Position numbers and translations under genes: made by a program
The notes under the pieces: generated by a model
What the model was told of the DNA's origin: nothing
Database searches by the model: none
What the model saw: only the letters and a program-made list of their open reading frames with translations
Assembly: GCA_965207985.1 (NCBI GenBank)
Contig: CBDBND010000027.1
Location: 1 to 64,000 of the forward strand
Length of the DNA: 64,000 nucleotides
From: CBDBND01 sp965207985
GTDB taxonomy: Bacteria; Pseudomonadota; Alphaproteobacteria; Rhodospirillales; Rhodospirillaceae
Direction of reading: 5' to 3'
In this document: positions 8,893-18,143 of the stretch, piece after piece
Layout: every line of letters begins with the position of its first letter
How positions within the stretch are numbered: position 1 is the stretch's first letter

Positions 8893-10446
8893 ATGACGAT
8901 CACACCTCTTAAATTCAAAGTAGTCATGCCAGCCTACATTCTTATGGGGCTCCTAATTATGGGGCTCCTACACGTTTTTGTGTCTTCGCCTGCACAATCA
9001 GATGTATTGCGCGTTGGATGGGTGGTGACCGCACCGACGGCAGCCAATCCGTTTGCTAGAGATGAGGGCGGCGGCCTGAGATGGGCGATCTATGACGGTT
9101 TAACATGGTTCGACGCTAACGGGACAGTTAAGCCGAGACTTGCTGAGACTTGGGAAAACGAAACACCTACCACTTGGGTGTTTCGCCTGCGAGAAGGAGT
9201 TTCTTTCAGTGACGGTGAGACATTCGATGCCGCTTCGGCTGTCGCTACCTTTGACGCTCTGCTGGATCCCGAAGACAGGCATCCTCGGGTAGAAGATCTT
9301 GGCCTCATCGAGAGTTATCGAGCTCGTGAATCGCATGTTCTGGAAATTGTGACGAAGCAACCAGATCCATTGCTTCCCAACAGACTTGCGCTTTTACCTA
9401 TGATCGCACCGAATGCCTGGGCGGACAAAGGTACGGACCAATACGCGAGAGACCCGGTGGGGACCGGTCCCTATACAGCCGTTTCATGGGGGCCCAACAA
9501 TACAAGAGCAATCATTGAGCATGTTCCGTCTTCCTGGAGGCCAGTAGGGGATATCACCCGTGTTGAATTCACGGTCATACCAGAACCTGCCTCAAGAATG
9601 TCAGCCTTGCTCACTAATGCGATCGATGTTGCCTCGAGTATCGCTTCTGACGACATACCCATGCTCGAGAGTGCGGGTTTCAAAAAGCACGTGATCAAGA
9701 GTCCTAACATTCTCTCAATGGCGTTTCGGACGGTCCGCGACGATTTTACACCATTGGCTGACCCAATCGTTCGGCGGGCGCTCAATCATGCTGTTAATAA
9801 AGACGCCATAGCCCAGATTCTTCTTGGAGGAATACCGAGAGTTTCTCATCAGCCCGCCGTACCAGAATTGTCTGGTTACTCCGCCGATATTCAACCATTT
9901 GAATTCAATCAGGCAAAAGCACGAGACTTGCTCATTGAAGCGGGCTATGCCGACGGTTTTTCACTTAAATTCTATGTCTATGGAAATTTGACACCAAATG
10001 ACACACTGGTTTTTCAGCAGGTTGGTCAAAACCTGCGTGAAATAGGTATCGACGCCGAAATCCAGTAGATTGCTTTCCCAGATTTTGTGCGCCGCCTTTT
10101 CAACGGCGACTGGGAAGATGCTGACGGTTTTTCATTGGGGTGGATGAACCATGTTTTAAGAGATCTTCAGAGATCACTTGAGCAATATTCCTGTTCCTTC
10201 GCCGCATCATTCTATTGCGACCAGGATTTGGTGCCATTGATTAATGCCGCCGGGATTGAAATGGATCCAGATATCCGCCGAAGCATTTTAGAAGATGTTG
10301 TAACCAAGCTTCATGACCGTGCGGCTGCACTATGGTTGGTAGATTTCTCAGGTTCAATGATCGTCCGATCCGACATAAACGTTGGCGATGTCCGTATTGA
10401 CGGAGCGATGTATGAAACTATGTCGCATAGAGGCGGAGGAACCTAA
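8893..10446 (+). pseudogene. ABC transporter solute-binding protein, family 5 (peptide/nickel type), split by in-frame TAG
   Basis: The ATG at 8893 opens a lipid-free signal segment (about residues 12-36) followed by the SBP family 5 fold: LRVGWVVTAPTAANPFA, IYDGLTWFDANGTVKPRLAE, WVFRLREGVSFSDGE and DPVGTGPYTAVSW. After EIGIDAEIQ comes TAG (10066-10068), and the identical frame continues as FVRRLFNGDWEDADGFSLGW to a natural end at 10446, 517 codons in total. Without the TAG the length and C-terminal blocks fit the family. Such proteins deliver oligopeptides, nickel or related ligands to an ABC permease; no permease gene is adjacent. Either an amber mutation or readthrough. It heads the operon with the methyltransferases. 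Confidence 0.85.
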
Positions 10447-10506
10447 CGTGAGTTACAGCAGTTCAGGTATACAATAGACAGAAACCGAAAGAACACGGAA
10501 ATCACT

Positions 10507-11604
10507 ATGACTCATTTATCTCAACGTGGCCGGGCCGGACTTCAGTTCTTAGGCTCTCTTCAGCCGTACTCTTCCAGTCGAATTAGGGGTATCGCAAAAT
10601 CAGAATTTGAGTCTGATTCTGAGGGTGCAGATATCATTTCTCAGCACGAAGCTGGAGGTTCGAACGAGCCGTGGTCGGAACGAATCGCTCGGGCAAAAGC
10701 CGTGGCTGCACGATCGACGGCATACAAGCACGAACGGTTTTATCAGCGGTATGTCGCGGAGGAAAACTTCGTCCGCGCCATTCCAGCCGTTGAAGAAAAA
10801 CGCAGTGAATTTGAGGAGATGCTGGCCAAACGTGAGTTCACGGATTGCGGTGAATCCTTGGAGCTCGATGAGAGCATTCCCATACCTGAATACTATGACG
10901 GGGTGGAATGGCATCTCCAGCCTGGCGGCTGGGATGGTTACGACTTGTCAGGTCCGATGTATATGGCCGGGGTTGTCCCCTATGTATTTCGCCGAGGTGG
11001 CTATGCGGCTGTCGAGGTCAGCGACAAGCTTCAAATTCATGACCACCGTGTAGAAGTAACCAACTACCTGCCGAAGGACCACTACGACGTCATCTACGAA
11101 ATGGGTTGCGGTGGTTCGGCAACACTGGCGGCCTGTCACAAGAATTATCCGGACGCCAAGCTCGTCGGATGTGACCTTTCTAAAGCTATGCTTCAAGGCG
11201 GGCATGACGCGGCGAGGGCTATGGGTGTGCCAATTCACTTCAAGCAACGTGATGCCCGCGACACAGGCGAGCCTGACGAAAGTGTCGACGCCGTATTGTT
11301 GTATGCCGTCTTTCACGAAATGCCGGTCAGCGTGTGCCGGCAAACCCTTGAGGAGGCCTTCCGCATTTTGAAGCCAGGTGGGGACATCCTCATCAATGAT
11401 CCGCCACCTTTCGCACAGATTCATCCTTTCCAGGCAGTGGTTCTTGCCTGGGAAAATGACAACCGCGGAGAACCCTATTTCTTTGAAACCTGTGCGACTG
11501 AATGGGTCGACGTGATGGAGGAAATCGGGTTTGTAAACACGAGTGCATTTGGTTTAGGAGCGAACGGTTATCCGTGGGTCAATCTGGGTTCCAAACCCAC
11601 CTAA
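10507..11604 (+). CDS. Class I SAM-dependent methyltransferase, 365 aa
   Basis: Cytosolic protein of two parts. The N-terminal ~180 residues are of unrecognised type, largely helical and charged, with VEWHLQPGGW near residues 136-145. Then comes a Rossmann methyltransferase domain with motif I IYEMGCGGSATLAAC (about 196), the acidic residue of motif II in LVGCDLSKAM, and FRILKPGGDILINDPPP (about 280-300), the post-motif III region. It lies 60 bp after the binding-protein gene, and a small gene begins 20 bp downstream. It is a paralogue of the 11969-12781 product: motif I falls at nearly the same residue and the VExHLQxGG block is shared. Substrate unknown. The CGG rather than GxG in motif I is unusual but seen in this superfamily. 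Confidence 0.85.
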   Translation: MTHLSQRGRAGLQFLGSLQPYSSSRIRGIAKSEFESDSEGADIISQHEAGGSNEPWSERIARAKAVAARSTAYKHERFYQRYVAEENFVRAIPAVEEKRSEFEEMLAKREFTDCGESLELDESIPIPEYYDGVEWHLQPGGWDGYDLSGPMYMAGVVPYVFRRGGYAAVEVSDKLQIHDHRVEVTNYLPKDHYDVIYEMGCGGSATLAACHKNYPDAKLVGCDLSKAMLQGGHDAARAMGVPIHFKQRDARDTGEPDESVDAVLLYAVFHEMPVSVCRQTLEEAFRILKPGGDILINDPPPFAQIHPFQAVVLAWENDNRGEPYFFETCATEWVDVMEEIGFVNTSAFGLGANGYPWVNLGSKPT

Positions 11605-11624
11605 ACGAAACGGGAGAAAGAAAA

Positions 11625-11921
11625 GTGACTAAACCGCCACCCAATCCAATTACAGGGTCCGAAGAAATGGACGCGCTCATGCGAATAAACACAGAACTGA
11701 TGTCTGAACTTTGGATCCTTAGGGACCGCGTCACAATCTTAGAGAAATTACTTGAACAAAAAGGTGTGGTTACGCGGCAAGCCATTGATGATTTTATCCT
11801 TGATGATGACTTCGCTAAAGAACTAAACGAGGAAAGAGATAAATATGTTCGTCGGGTTGCAGGTGCCCCGTGGGAGGTTGAGTTTACAGTCGAGTCTTTG
11901 GTGCAAAACGGACAGCGCTGA
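11625..11921 (+). CDS. Small charged helical protein, 98 aa
   Basis: Start taken as GTG at 11625 because GGGAGAAAG stands 5-13 bases upstream; a longer reading would overlap the preceding methyltransferase. The product has a probable coiled coil at residues ~14-47 (MDALMRINTELMSELWILR), then an acidic stretch (DDFILDDDFAKELNEERDK) and a short C-terminal tail. No cysteines, no membrane segment. I do not recognise a family. Its position between two paralogous methyltransferases, with short gaps on both sides, suggests a partner or adaptor subunit; that is inference. Confidence 0.7.
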   Translation: MTKPPPNPITGSEEMDALMRINTELMSELWILRDRVTILEKLLEQKGVVTRQAIDDFILDDDFAKELNEERDKYVRRVAGAPWEVEFTVESLVQNGQR

Positions 11922-11968
11922 CAAACCGTGGGTTCAATGCAAAGCAGTCAGACAAAGCGGAGCTCAAA

Positions 11969-12781
11969 ATGGCCTTAAGTAATGAATATCCTGATCGTGG
12001 TAAAATTGGCCCCACACCGGCCCTTACAAAACGTGAGGATGAATCGTTTCTCAATTACATAACGGACCTGCGCAAGGTGCTTATGATGGCACCGGCAAAG
12101 ACCTTGCATCCAAAAGCAAACGCAGTCATCGAGGCGGAAAAGGTTAAGATCGAGCCGACCAAGGAATCGGTTGAACAGGTGCGTGACGTGATCCGCCGTA
12201 AGATTCCCGAAGCGGGCATTTGGTCGCGTGTTTATCGGTCGTCACAAGAAGCGCTGTGGCGTCGCGTGGCCGAATCATACGACCTAAGAGAAGACGAATT
12301 TCTTCGCATGCTCGAAGAGTATGATCAACGGGGTCCGGGCTCTGTAGAGTGGGATCCTGACTACATCTATCCCAACTACACAAAAGTGGAGACCCATTTA
12401 CAGAACGGCGGCTATGTCCAGCACCCTCTGGCCGGCTTGCGCTTCGACTACGGTACGCGTGTCTTTCACGGAAATGACACCTTTGCGGAGGATTTCCTTC
12501 ATGCAGGAATGACGGAAAAGATTTCGGTTCCGTTGGACGGCAAAGTGGGGCGCATAATGGATATTGCGTGCTCCATTGGCAGCTTGACGTGTTCTCTTAA
12601 GACCAGATTCCCTGAAGCAGAGGTATGGGGCAGCGATATTTCAGCTCCAATGGTGCGTTACACCCACTACCGCGCGGTAGAGCAAGGGATTGACGTCAAC
12701 TTCATCCAAAAGGCCGGTGAAGACTTAGATGAGCTTCCAGAGAGTGTCCGTCGTCAGAGTATTTGGGACAGCGGGGGTTGA
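11969..12781 (+). pseudogene. Second class I methyltransferase, paralogue of 10507-11604, 3' truncated
   Basis: Start ATG at 11969 follows AAAGCGGAGC. The N-terminal ~190 residues are helical and include YTKVETHLQNGGY, aligning with VEWHLQPGGW of the upstream paralogue. Motif I is RIMDIACSIGSLTCSL at about residue 196 and motif II lies in VWGSDISAPMV. The frame ends soon after DELPESV, where an IS3-family end begins (about 12750), so the motif IV and C-terminal strands are missing; about 100 residues are lost compared with its neighbour. Probably inactive. Confidence 0.8.
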
Positions 12782-13339
12782 TAAACTAAGAGAGGGTTTG
12801 GCCCATCTTGGTTTTCAGTTTAGGCGGCGGTTTTGCGGTGCTGCAAGCGCCGTTGGTTGATGGTGTTTTGTTTGATTCTCTCCCTTTCGAGTAAGATGGT
12901 TTCGCCGCGCCCGAAGTAGACGTCGGCGGGCGTCAGATTGCTCAGGCTCTCGTGGTAGCGGTGGTGATTGTAGTAGGCGACGAAGCGCCCGATCTTGGCC
13001 TTGAGATCGCCCGGCAGGAAGTAGTTCTCTAACAGGATGCGGTTCTTCAGGGTCTGATGCCACCGCTCGATCTTGCCCTGTGTCTGCGGGTGATAGGGTG
13101 CGCCGCGCACATGATCCATGCCGTTGTCGTCGAGCCATTCGGCCAGTTCGCTAGAGATGTAGGACGCGCCATTGTCTGACAGCAGGCGGGGCTTGTGCCG
13201 GACCTCGACCCGGTCGCAGCCTGAGGCCTGCAATGCTAGTTCCAGGGTGTCTGTGACGTCACTGGCCTTCATGCTCGTACACAGCGTCCAGGCGATGATG
13301 TAGCGGGAGTAATCATCCAGGATGGTGCTCAAGTATAGT
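12751..13339 (-). mobile_element. IS3-family transposase (OrfB), C-terminal half
   Basis: Minus-strand frame ending at 12820 contains YLSTILDDYSRYIIAWTLC (integrase D block), PRLLSDNGASYISSELAEW (second D) and HPQTQGKIERWHQTLKNRI (E), then LTPADVYFGRG, typical of the IS3-like group whose OrfB starts RYPASEKLEIIRLVEQS. The N-terminal half is missing here; a matching N-terminal half occurs at 24136-24731. The element cuts the second methyltransferase gene. Confidence 0.9.
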
Positions 13340-13448
13340 TGCTGCAAACGTTATCGTTCAGGAATCGAATGAAGTCAGCTTTGGTAGTGGAGGAGTCGCT
13401 CGCTGAGAGTTCGGCAAGAGCTTGCAGCCTGTTCACGACTTTGTTCAT
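13340..13448 (-). CDS. 5' stub of an unknown gene cut by IS3
   Basis: From an ATG at 13448 the minus strand reads VVNRLQALAELSASDSS and TKADFIRFLND before meeting IS DNA near 13340, about 36 codons. Composition looks protein-like and different from the IS. I cannot assign a family, and the ribosome site is poor. Could be chance. Confidence 0.2.
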
Positions 13449-14158
13449 TTAGAAAGTACCCCACCCGATCTTTGTCTCCACCGGCCGACAAGGGGCCGGT
13501 GGCGGTACATCCTCCAGGACATTGTCTGGATGCCAGACCGCAAGCTACGGCGACCGCGCGGATATCTCTGCATCCCCGAATAGCAGAGTAACGATCTGCC
13601 CGCCATCCGTCGCCGCATTTGTTTGAAGCCGCATCGGCACATGCAGTGGGACCTAGGCGTCCGCCACACGGTCCCGGTATAGCTCAGAGCATGGCTGTCG
13701 AGCGGACCCCGGGGCCGTAGCGGCAAGCGGTCACAAGAACCGTTCGCTTGATGGAGCGCTCGCATTCCGGCGATCAATCCTGCCTCGACCCATGCCGTCG
13801 TCTCCGGGGCGCTCCAGAGTGCTCGGCCAGCACAAGGGGCCATGAGACCTGCCCTTCGCTCCCGATCCGTAGCGGTTGCACTTCGTGACCGACTTCCATT
13901 GACTGCGATCCACCATTGGGCCATCCCATATGCATGCATGCGAATCTCCAGGGACCGATTGCGGAACCGCCTCGGCGCCTTTCCCTTCCCGTGCTCACGA
14001 CGCTGATACCGGTGTCACGGCACTTGATCAATCGGGACGACAACTTGGACGCGTTTCCTGAGCGGCTAACTGCGACCGACAAGAACCCTCTCATCGTACG
14101 TTGCCGGACCAAGAAAAGGCGTCAGTAGGGGAAACACGAATGTCTTCCACAACGCGCA
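13449..14158. other. 710-bp GC-rich stretch, no gene recognised
   Basis: Both strands have overlapping open frames of 60-160 codons, but all look like low-information shadows of high GC (rich in R, S, G, W, C) and none matches a family I know. Several short inverted repeats are present, for example around 13482-13505 (CCGGCCGACA / CCGGTGG-type pairing). Possibilities include a structured RNA, an intron remnant or a decayed IS; I cannot choose between them. Confidence 0.3.
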
Positions 14159-14202
14159 GTGCATGATACAACCGCAACGCCCCTCAACCCGAAAGGACGA
14201 CC

Positions 14203-14468
14203 AATGCCGGTTGAACTAAACCCGACGGGATTGCTTGCCAAAATTACACCCGTCTGTATTGAAGGTCAAAATATATACTTCGATTTACGCGAAGCAGTAT
14301 TGTCTAAAGTGTGTGGCCATCTCTTTGCTGGAATGGGCCGCCTTCGCGGCCACACGCGCGGGTGCCAGTGGCGGTGAGATTATAAGCGCCGTCGCTAATG
14401 GTGCCGTCATGGGTGAAGAAGAAAACGAGCGGATGGAAACGGACTTCACCCCTGAGATACGGCACTAG
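14203..14468 (+). CDS. Small open frames, possibly one frameshifted short gene
   Basis: An ATG at 14203 preceded by AAAGGACG opens a 57-codon frame (PVELNPTGLLAKITPVCIEG). A second frame, overlapping from 14235, ends at 14468 with ISAVANGAVMGEEENERMET. Read together with one frame change near 14330 they would give about 88 residues. Good ribosome site, no family recognised, next to the carboxypeptidase gene on the same strand. Confidence 0.25.
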
Positions 14469-14556
14469 GTGAGCGTGGTAATCGACGTCGACAATTGACC
14501 TGTCTGCCACCCTTTTTATTTTAGTGTAGATAAGGTTTCTAAAACGCACACCGATC

Positions 14557-15711
14557 ATGACCGCCTATCAGGAACTCGAAAGCCTTTTTCATCGCCATGC
14601 CAACCTGCGCGCCGCAGCCGGTGTACTCCATTGGGACATGGCGGTGATGATGCCATCGGGCGGAGCCGAAGTTCGCACGGAACAGATGGCGGTACTTGGC
14701 CGTACCTGCCACGATCTGATTACCATGCCGGAAATCGCGGACCGGCTTAACAAGGCCGAGAGCGACAGTGACCTCGACCCCTGGCAGTTAGCCAATCTAC
14801 GTGAAATGCGGCGCCAGTGGTTCCACGCCGTGGCGGTGCCGGGCGGCCTCATAGAGGCACTGTCCCGCGCTACATCCCGGTGTGAAACCGTCTGGCGCAG
14901 CGCCCGTGCCGACAACGACTTTGACCGTGTCGAGCCGCTGCTGGCCGAGGTGCTTAAGCTGGTCCGCGAGGTCGCGGCGGCAAAGGCTGAACGGCTCGGT
15001 GTCGAGCCCTACGAGGCGTTGATGGACGAGTACGAGCCCGGGGCTCGGATTGGCCGCATCGACGCCCTGTTCAATGATCTCGGTTCTTTCTTGCCTGATT
15101 TCCTAGACCAGGCGCTGGCGGCTCAGGCAGCTCGGCCAAGTCCCATCATGCCAACAGGCCCGTTTCCGATCACAACCCAAAAGGCCATCGGCAAAAAGCT
15201 GATGGCGGCGCTGGGGTTTGATTTTGAGCACGGGCGCCTAGATACCAGCACGCATCCGTTTTGTGGCGGGGTTCCCAGTGATGTTCGCATCACGACCCGT
15301 TACGACGAGGACGATTTCATGTCAGGGTTAATGGGGGTGCTGCACGAGACCGGTCACGCACTCTATGAGGCCGGCCTACCGGAAGACTGGCGCTATCAGC
15401 CAGTCGGTGCGCCGCGCGGCATGGCGCTTCATGAAAGCCAGTCCCTGCTGGTTGAAATGCAGGTTTGCCGCGGCCGTCCCTTCCTCGCCTTTGCCGTGCC
15501 GTTGATACGAGACGCCTTTGGCGGTGATGGGCCAGCGTGGGAGGCTGAGAATCTGTACCGCCTCAATACCCGGGTCAAGCGCGGCTTTATCCGCGTCGAC
15601 GCCGACGAGGTCACCTACAATGGTCTATGCTGCCCAAAGAGTTTCCGCCGTTCACGACCGTGCAGTACTATTTCTACCAAAAGCGCGACAGCGGTGTACT
15701 GGACATTCTGA
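14557..15711 (+). pseudogene. M32 metallocarboxypeptidase (carboxypeptidase Taq type), 3' truncated
   Basis: Cytosolic zinc carboxypeptidase that removes C-terminal residues. The N-terminal FHRHANLRAAAGVLHWDMAV is typical of the family. The zinc site is HETGH at about residues 263-267, with the third ligand in MALHESQS near 292. Homology stops at VDADEVTY (about 15620), after which the frame runs into IS5 DNA for ~30 meaningless residues. Family members have about 490-510 residues, so roughly 140 C-terminal residues, including part of the active-site cleft, are gone. Confidence 0.88.
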
Positions 15712-16027
15712 ACGATGCGCTTGTCGCGGCGGCGCGTATGCTGACGGGACGGGAGGCCACGCCCACCGCTGGGATCATCGACAGCCAATCGGTCAAGACG
15801 ACCGGGAGTGGCGGCCCGCGTGGCTATGATGCGGGCAAGAAAACAAAGGGGCGTAAGCGTCACATCGTAACCGGCACAGACGGAAACCTGCTGGGATTGA
15901 TCACCCATGCCGCAGACATCCAGGACCGCGACGGGGCATCCGTCGTAATCGCGCAGGCCCTCGAAAACCATTCGAGCCTGACCCACATTTTTGCCGACGG
16001 TGGCTACTCAGGCGACAAACTTGTCGG
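15627..16027 (+). mobile_element. IS5-family (IS1031-like) transposase, middle fragment
   Basis: Encodes FTTVQYYFYQKRDSG, GIIDSQSVKTTGSGGPRGYD, KTKGRKRHIVTGTDG and HIFADGGYSGDKL, the N-terminal and central DDE blocks of the IS1031 group. Related to, but different from, the copies at 41725 and 50927. The start of the transposase and the C-terminal E motif are absent. It interrupts the M32 gene on the left and meets a group II intron fragment on the right. Confidence 0.87.
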
Positions 16028-16195
16028 GTAGCCGACGCAGATGTCCGCAGATTTTTCGATAGTGTCTCGCGGGACTGGCTGGTCCGGTTCCTCGAACATC
16101 GCATCGGAGGCAAGCGGGTTAAGCAGTCCAAGCGGGTTAAGCAGTCGAAGAAACACTGTCTGTTTCTCAAAGCGTCACACCGTCACAACCGTTGA
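16028..16195 (+). pseudogene. Group II intron reverse transcriptase fragment
   Basis: The frame from 16028 reads ADADVRRFFDSVSRDWLVRF then LEHRIGGKRV, the RT motif region (D-x-x-x-FFD-x-x-x-x-x-WL, H-RI-DKR) of group II intron maturases. After KRV the sequence is an 18-bp tandem duplication, then a short tail ending in TGA at 16193-16195. Only about 35 residues of the enzyme persist. No intron boundaries or domain V are seen nearby. Confidence 0.65.
16112..16147 (+). repeat. 18-bp direct tandem repeat, two copies
   Basis: The unit AAGCGGGTTAAGCAGTCC occurs at 16112-16129 and again at 16130-16147 with only the last base changed. It lies inside the reverse-transcriptase scrap and keeps frame (KRVKQS repeated), so it arose after or during decay of that gene. 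Confidence 0.95.
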
Positions 16196-17019
16196 CAGCG
16201 GTGGGTGGTCAGATTAAGAAGCTCAAGACCTATCTGGGCCGGGTGGTGCGTGACACGGAGCGCAAGATCGCGGGCCATAAGGGGTTGCAGGCGATTTTTG
16301 CCGGGGAGTTGGCGCTGGCCAGGCGGCTGCTCAGTCAACAGAAGATGGATCGCAACAAACTGTATAGCCTGCATGCCCCGGAGGTGGAGTGCATCGGCAA
16401 GGGCAAGGCCCACAAGCGTTATGAGTTTGGTGTCAAGGCCAGTATTGCAACGACAAACAGGAGCAACTTTATCGTTGGCGGCATGGCGTTGCCGGGGAAT
16501 CCCTTTGATGGGCATACATTGCCAACAGCGTTGGAGCAGGTGCGCCGTTTGACAGGCTGTGTGGTTGAAGAAGTGTTTGTGGATCGTGGCTACCGTGGCC
16601 ATGGCGAGGAAGCATCAAGGGTGTACATCTCGGGTCAACGGCGTGGCATAAAAACACAACGGCTGAAACGGTCACTGAAACGGCGTCAGGCGATTGAACC
16701 GGTTATCGGCCATCTGAAATCGGATGGACTGTTGGGACGCAATTACCTCAAGGGTACTGAAGGTGATCGCATGAATGTGGCACTGGCCTGTGCCGGCCAT
16801 AACCTAAGACTGATCCTGAAGCGGCTCAGAATTTATTGCGCCCGCATTTTGGGCGCTACGTTGCTCCGGGACATGATCGGATTGCATGGAACGCGTCTTG
16901 CGGCGTCAATCATCCGATGGAAGCGACGGATGGCGTGGCAGACTGAACCTAACAGCACACATCTAACGCTCGTAGTGGTATGAAAAACGGGTTTTTCAGG
17001 ATCGACTATTTAGGCCAAA
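16196..17019 (+). mobile_element. IS5-family transposase, C-terminal two thirds
   Basis: Encodes KKLKTYLGRVVRDTERKI, KLYSLHAPEVECIGKGKAHK, YEFGVKASIATT, VFVDRGYRGHG and RRQAIEPVIGHLKSDG, the central D and final E motifs of a larger IS5-like transposase different from the other IS5 types here. The frame runs to 16983. The right terminus may be the TTTTTCAGGATCGACT run near 16995-17012. The N-terminal part is missing, replaced by the intron scrap. Confidence 0.82.
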
Positions 17020-17039
17020 TCGTCGAATTAGAGGTGCGA

Positions 17040-17777
17040 TCAGGCTTCTGGGAGACGTAAGCCCTGTAGCCGCGCCAGCAATGCCGTCTTCACCGATACA
17101 TGAATGTCTTCAGGAAAACCGGCAGGCAATGAGGCTTCAACCCTCTCGATTGCGCCAGGTGCAGCCTCCGCTATTTCTTCTATTGTTGCCTGGACTGCTG
17201 TCTTTGGTAGACCTGCTTCATAGGCCGTCTGGAGAAAATGCCGGGCATGGACTTCGTCAAACTTGTAATGACGCTTGCTGCCCACTGACATAGCTAGGCG
17301 CATCTGCTTGCGCTCAATCTGCCGGGCATCAAGGCTCGGCTGGGCAGTCAGCACGTCATAGAGCGGTGTCAGAGAGAAGTGTTCTCCGGGACCAAGGAAG
17401 ATGCTGAAATTCTTGGCGTGGCCGTCCGTTGCGCCAATCAGCCAGAAGAGCAGCTGCGCTTGCAGTACCTTTCTCTGGTCTTCGGCGGGCGTGTCGCTGC
17501 CTTTGAGGAGAGTCAGCACATCGACGAGTCCCGGCCCCCCGTCGCTTTGATATTTGCGCGTCGGCGGGACCGACAAGGCCTGACAGCAATCCTCTTGATG
17601 GACGCTGCTCTGGAACAGCTCGTCGATGCGCCGCATCAGCGCCAGGTTGGCCGGGCTCTCGCCCCGCAGCCTGTAATAGAGAGATGATCGGCTGATCGAC
17701 AGTATCTCGCATTGACGGCTCAAGCTGAGATCGGAAACGTCGCGGCGCACCATCGCCTTGCGCTCCGACCGGCTCAT
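17040..17777 (-). pseudogene. hipA: HipA-type kinase C-terminal fragment fused in frame to IS3 OrfB start
   Basis: A single 245-codon minus-strand frame. Residues 1-55 are the beginning of the IS3 OrfB (SRQCEILSISRSSLYYRL). From residue 56 (17612 downwards) it is the C-terminal lobe of a HipA toxin kinase: IGATDGHAKNFSIFL holds the catalytic D-x-H-x-K-N loop, and TPLYDVLTAQP is the metal-binding YD(V/I) segment. HipA phosphorylates glutamyl-tRNA synthetase in type II toxin-antitoxin systems. The N-terminal lobe and any hipB antitoxin gene are missing, so the IS3 insertion destroyed the gene, although the fusion has kept an open frame and an IS3 start. Confidence 0.85.
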
Positions 17778-18113
17778 CGCTTGAGCCCTTTGGCCAAAAA
17801 ATCCCGCTCCACCGTCAACTGGCCGATCTTGGCATGAAGATCGTGGACCTCGGCCTCAATGTCCCGGCGGGACGCCTCCACGCCGTTCGAGAACACATCG
17901 CCCAGGCCGTCCATGGCCTGGCGCTTCCATGTGCTGACCTGATTGGGGTGAACCTCATAGCGCGCCGCGATCTCCTGGATCGTCCGGTCGCCACGTAGCG
18001 CCTCCAGCGCCACCTTCGCCTTGAACTCAGGCGTGAATTTCCGTCGCTTCGTCATCTCGTATTCCTCCGTAACCGGGGGAATACACCTTAAACAACTGTC
18101 CGATTTTCCGGGA
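17613..18113 (-). mobile_element. IS3-family element, left end with intact OrfA and start of OrfB
   Basis: OrfA (17774-18055) is a complete 93-residue protein with the helix-turn-helix KAKVALEALRGDRTIQEIAA and a leucine-zipper-like coil. OrfB starts at 17777, overlapping OrfA by 4 bp as usual for programmed -1 frameshifting. The sequence is nearly identical to 27123-27862, sharing the terminus ACAACTGTCCGATTTTCC. OrfB is cut after 55 residues by the HipA fragment. Confidence 0.92.
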
Positions 18114-18143
18114 CTTCGTCAACCGTCCAGAAACTTTTATTTC

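Noticed and set aside
10066..10068. TAG as a pyrrolysine codon
   Set aside because: The protein is a solute-binding protein, not a methylamine methyltransferase, and nothing in the window encodes pyrrolysine genes. A plain nonsense mutation is simpler.
13445..14112. Three overlapping minus-strand frames of 60-160 codons
   Set aside because: Composition is arginine/serine/tryptophan-rich as expected of GC-rich non-coding DNA, frames overlap each other, and there is no ribosome site or family match.
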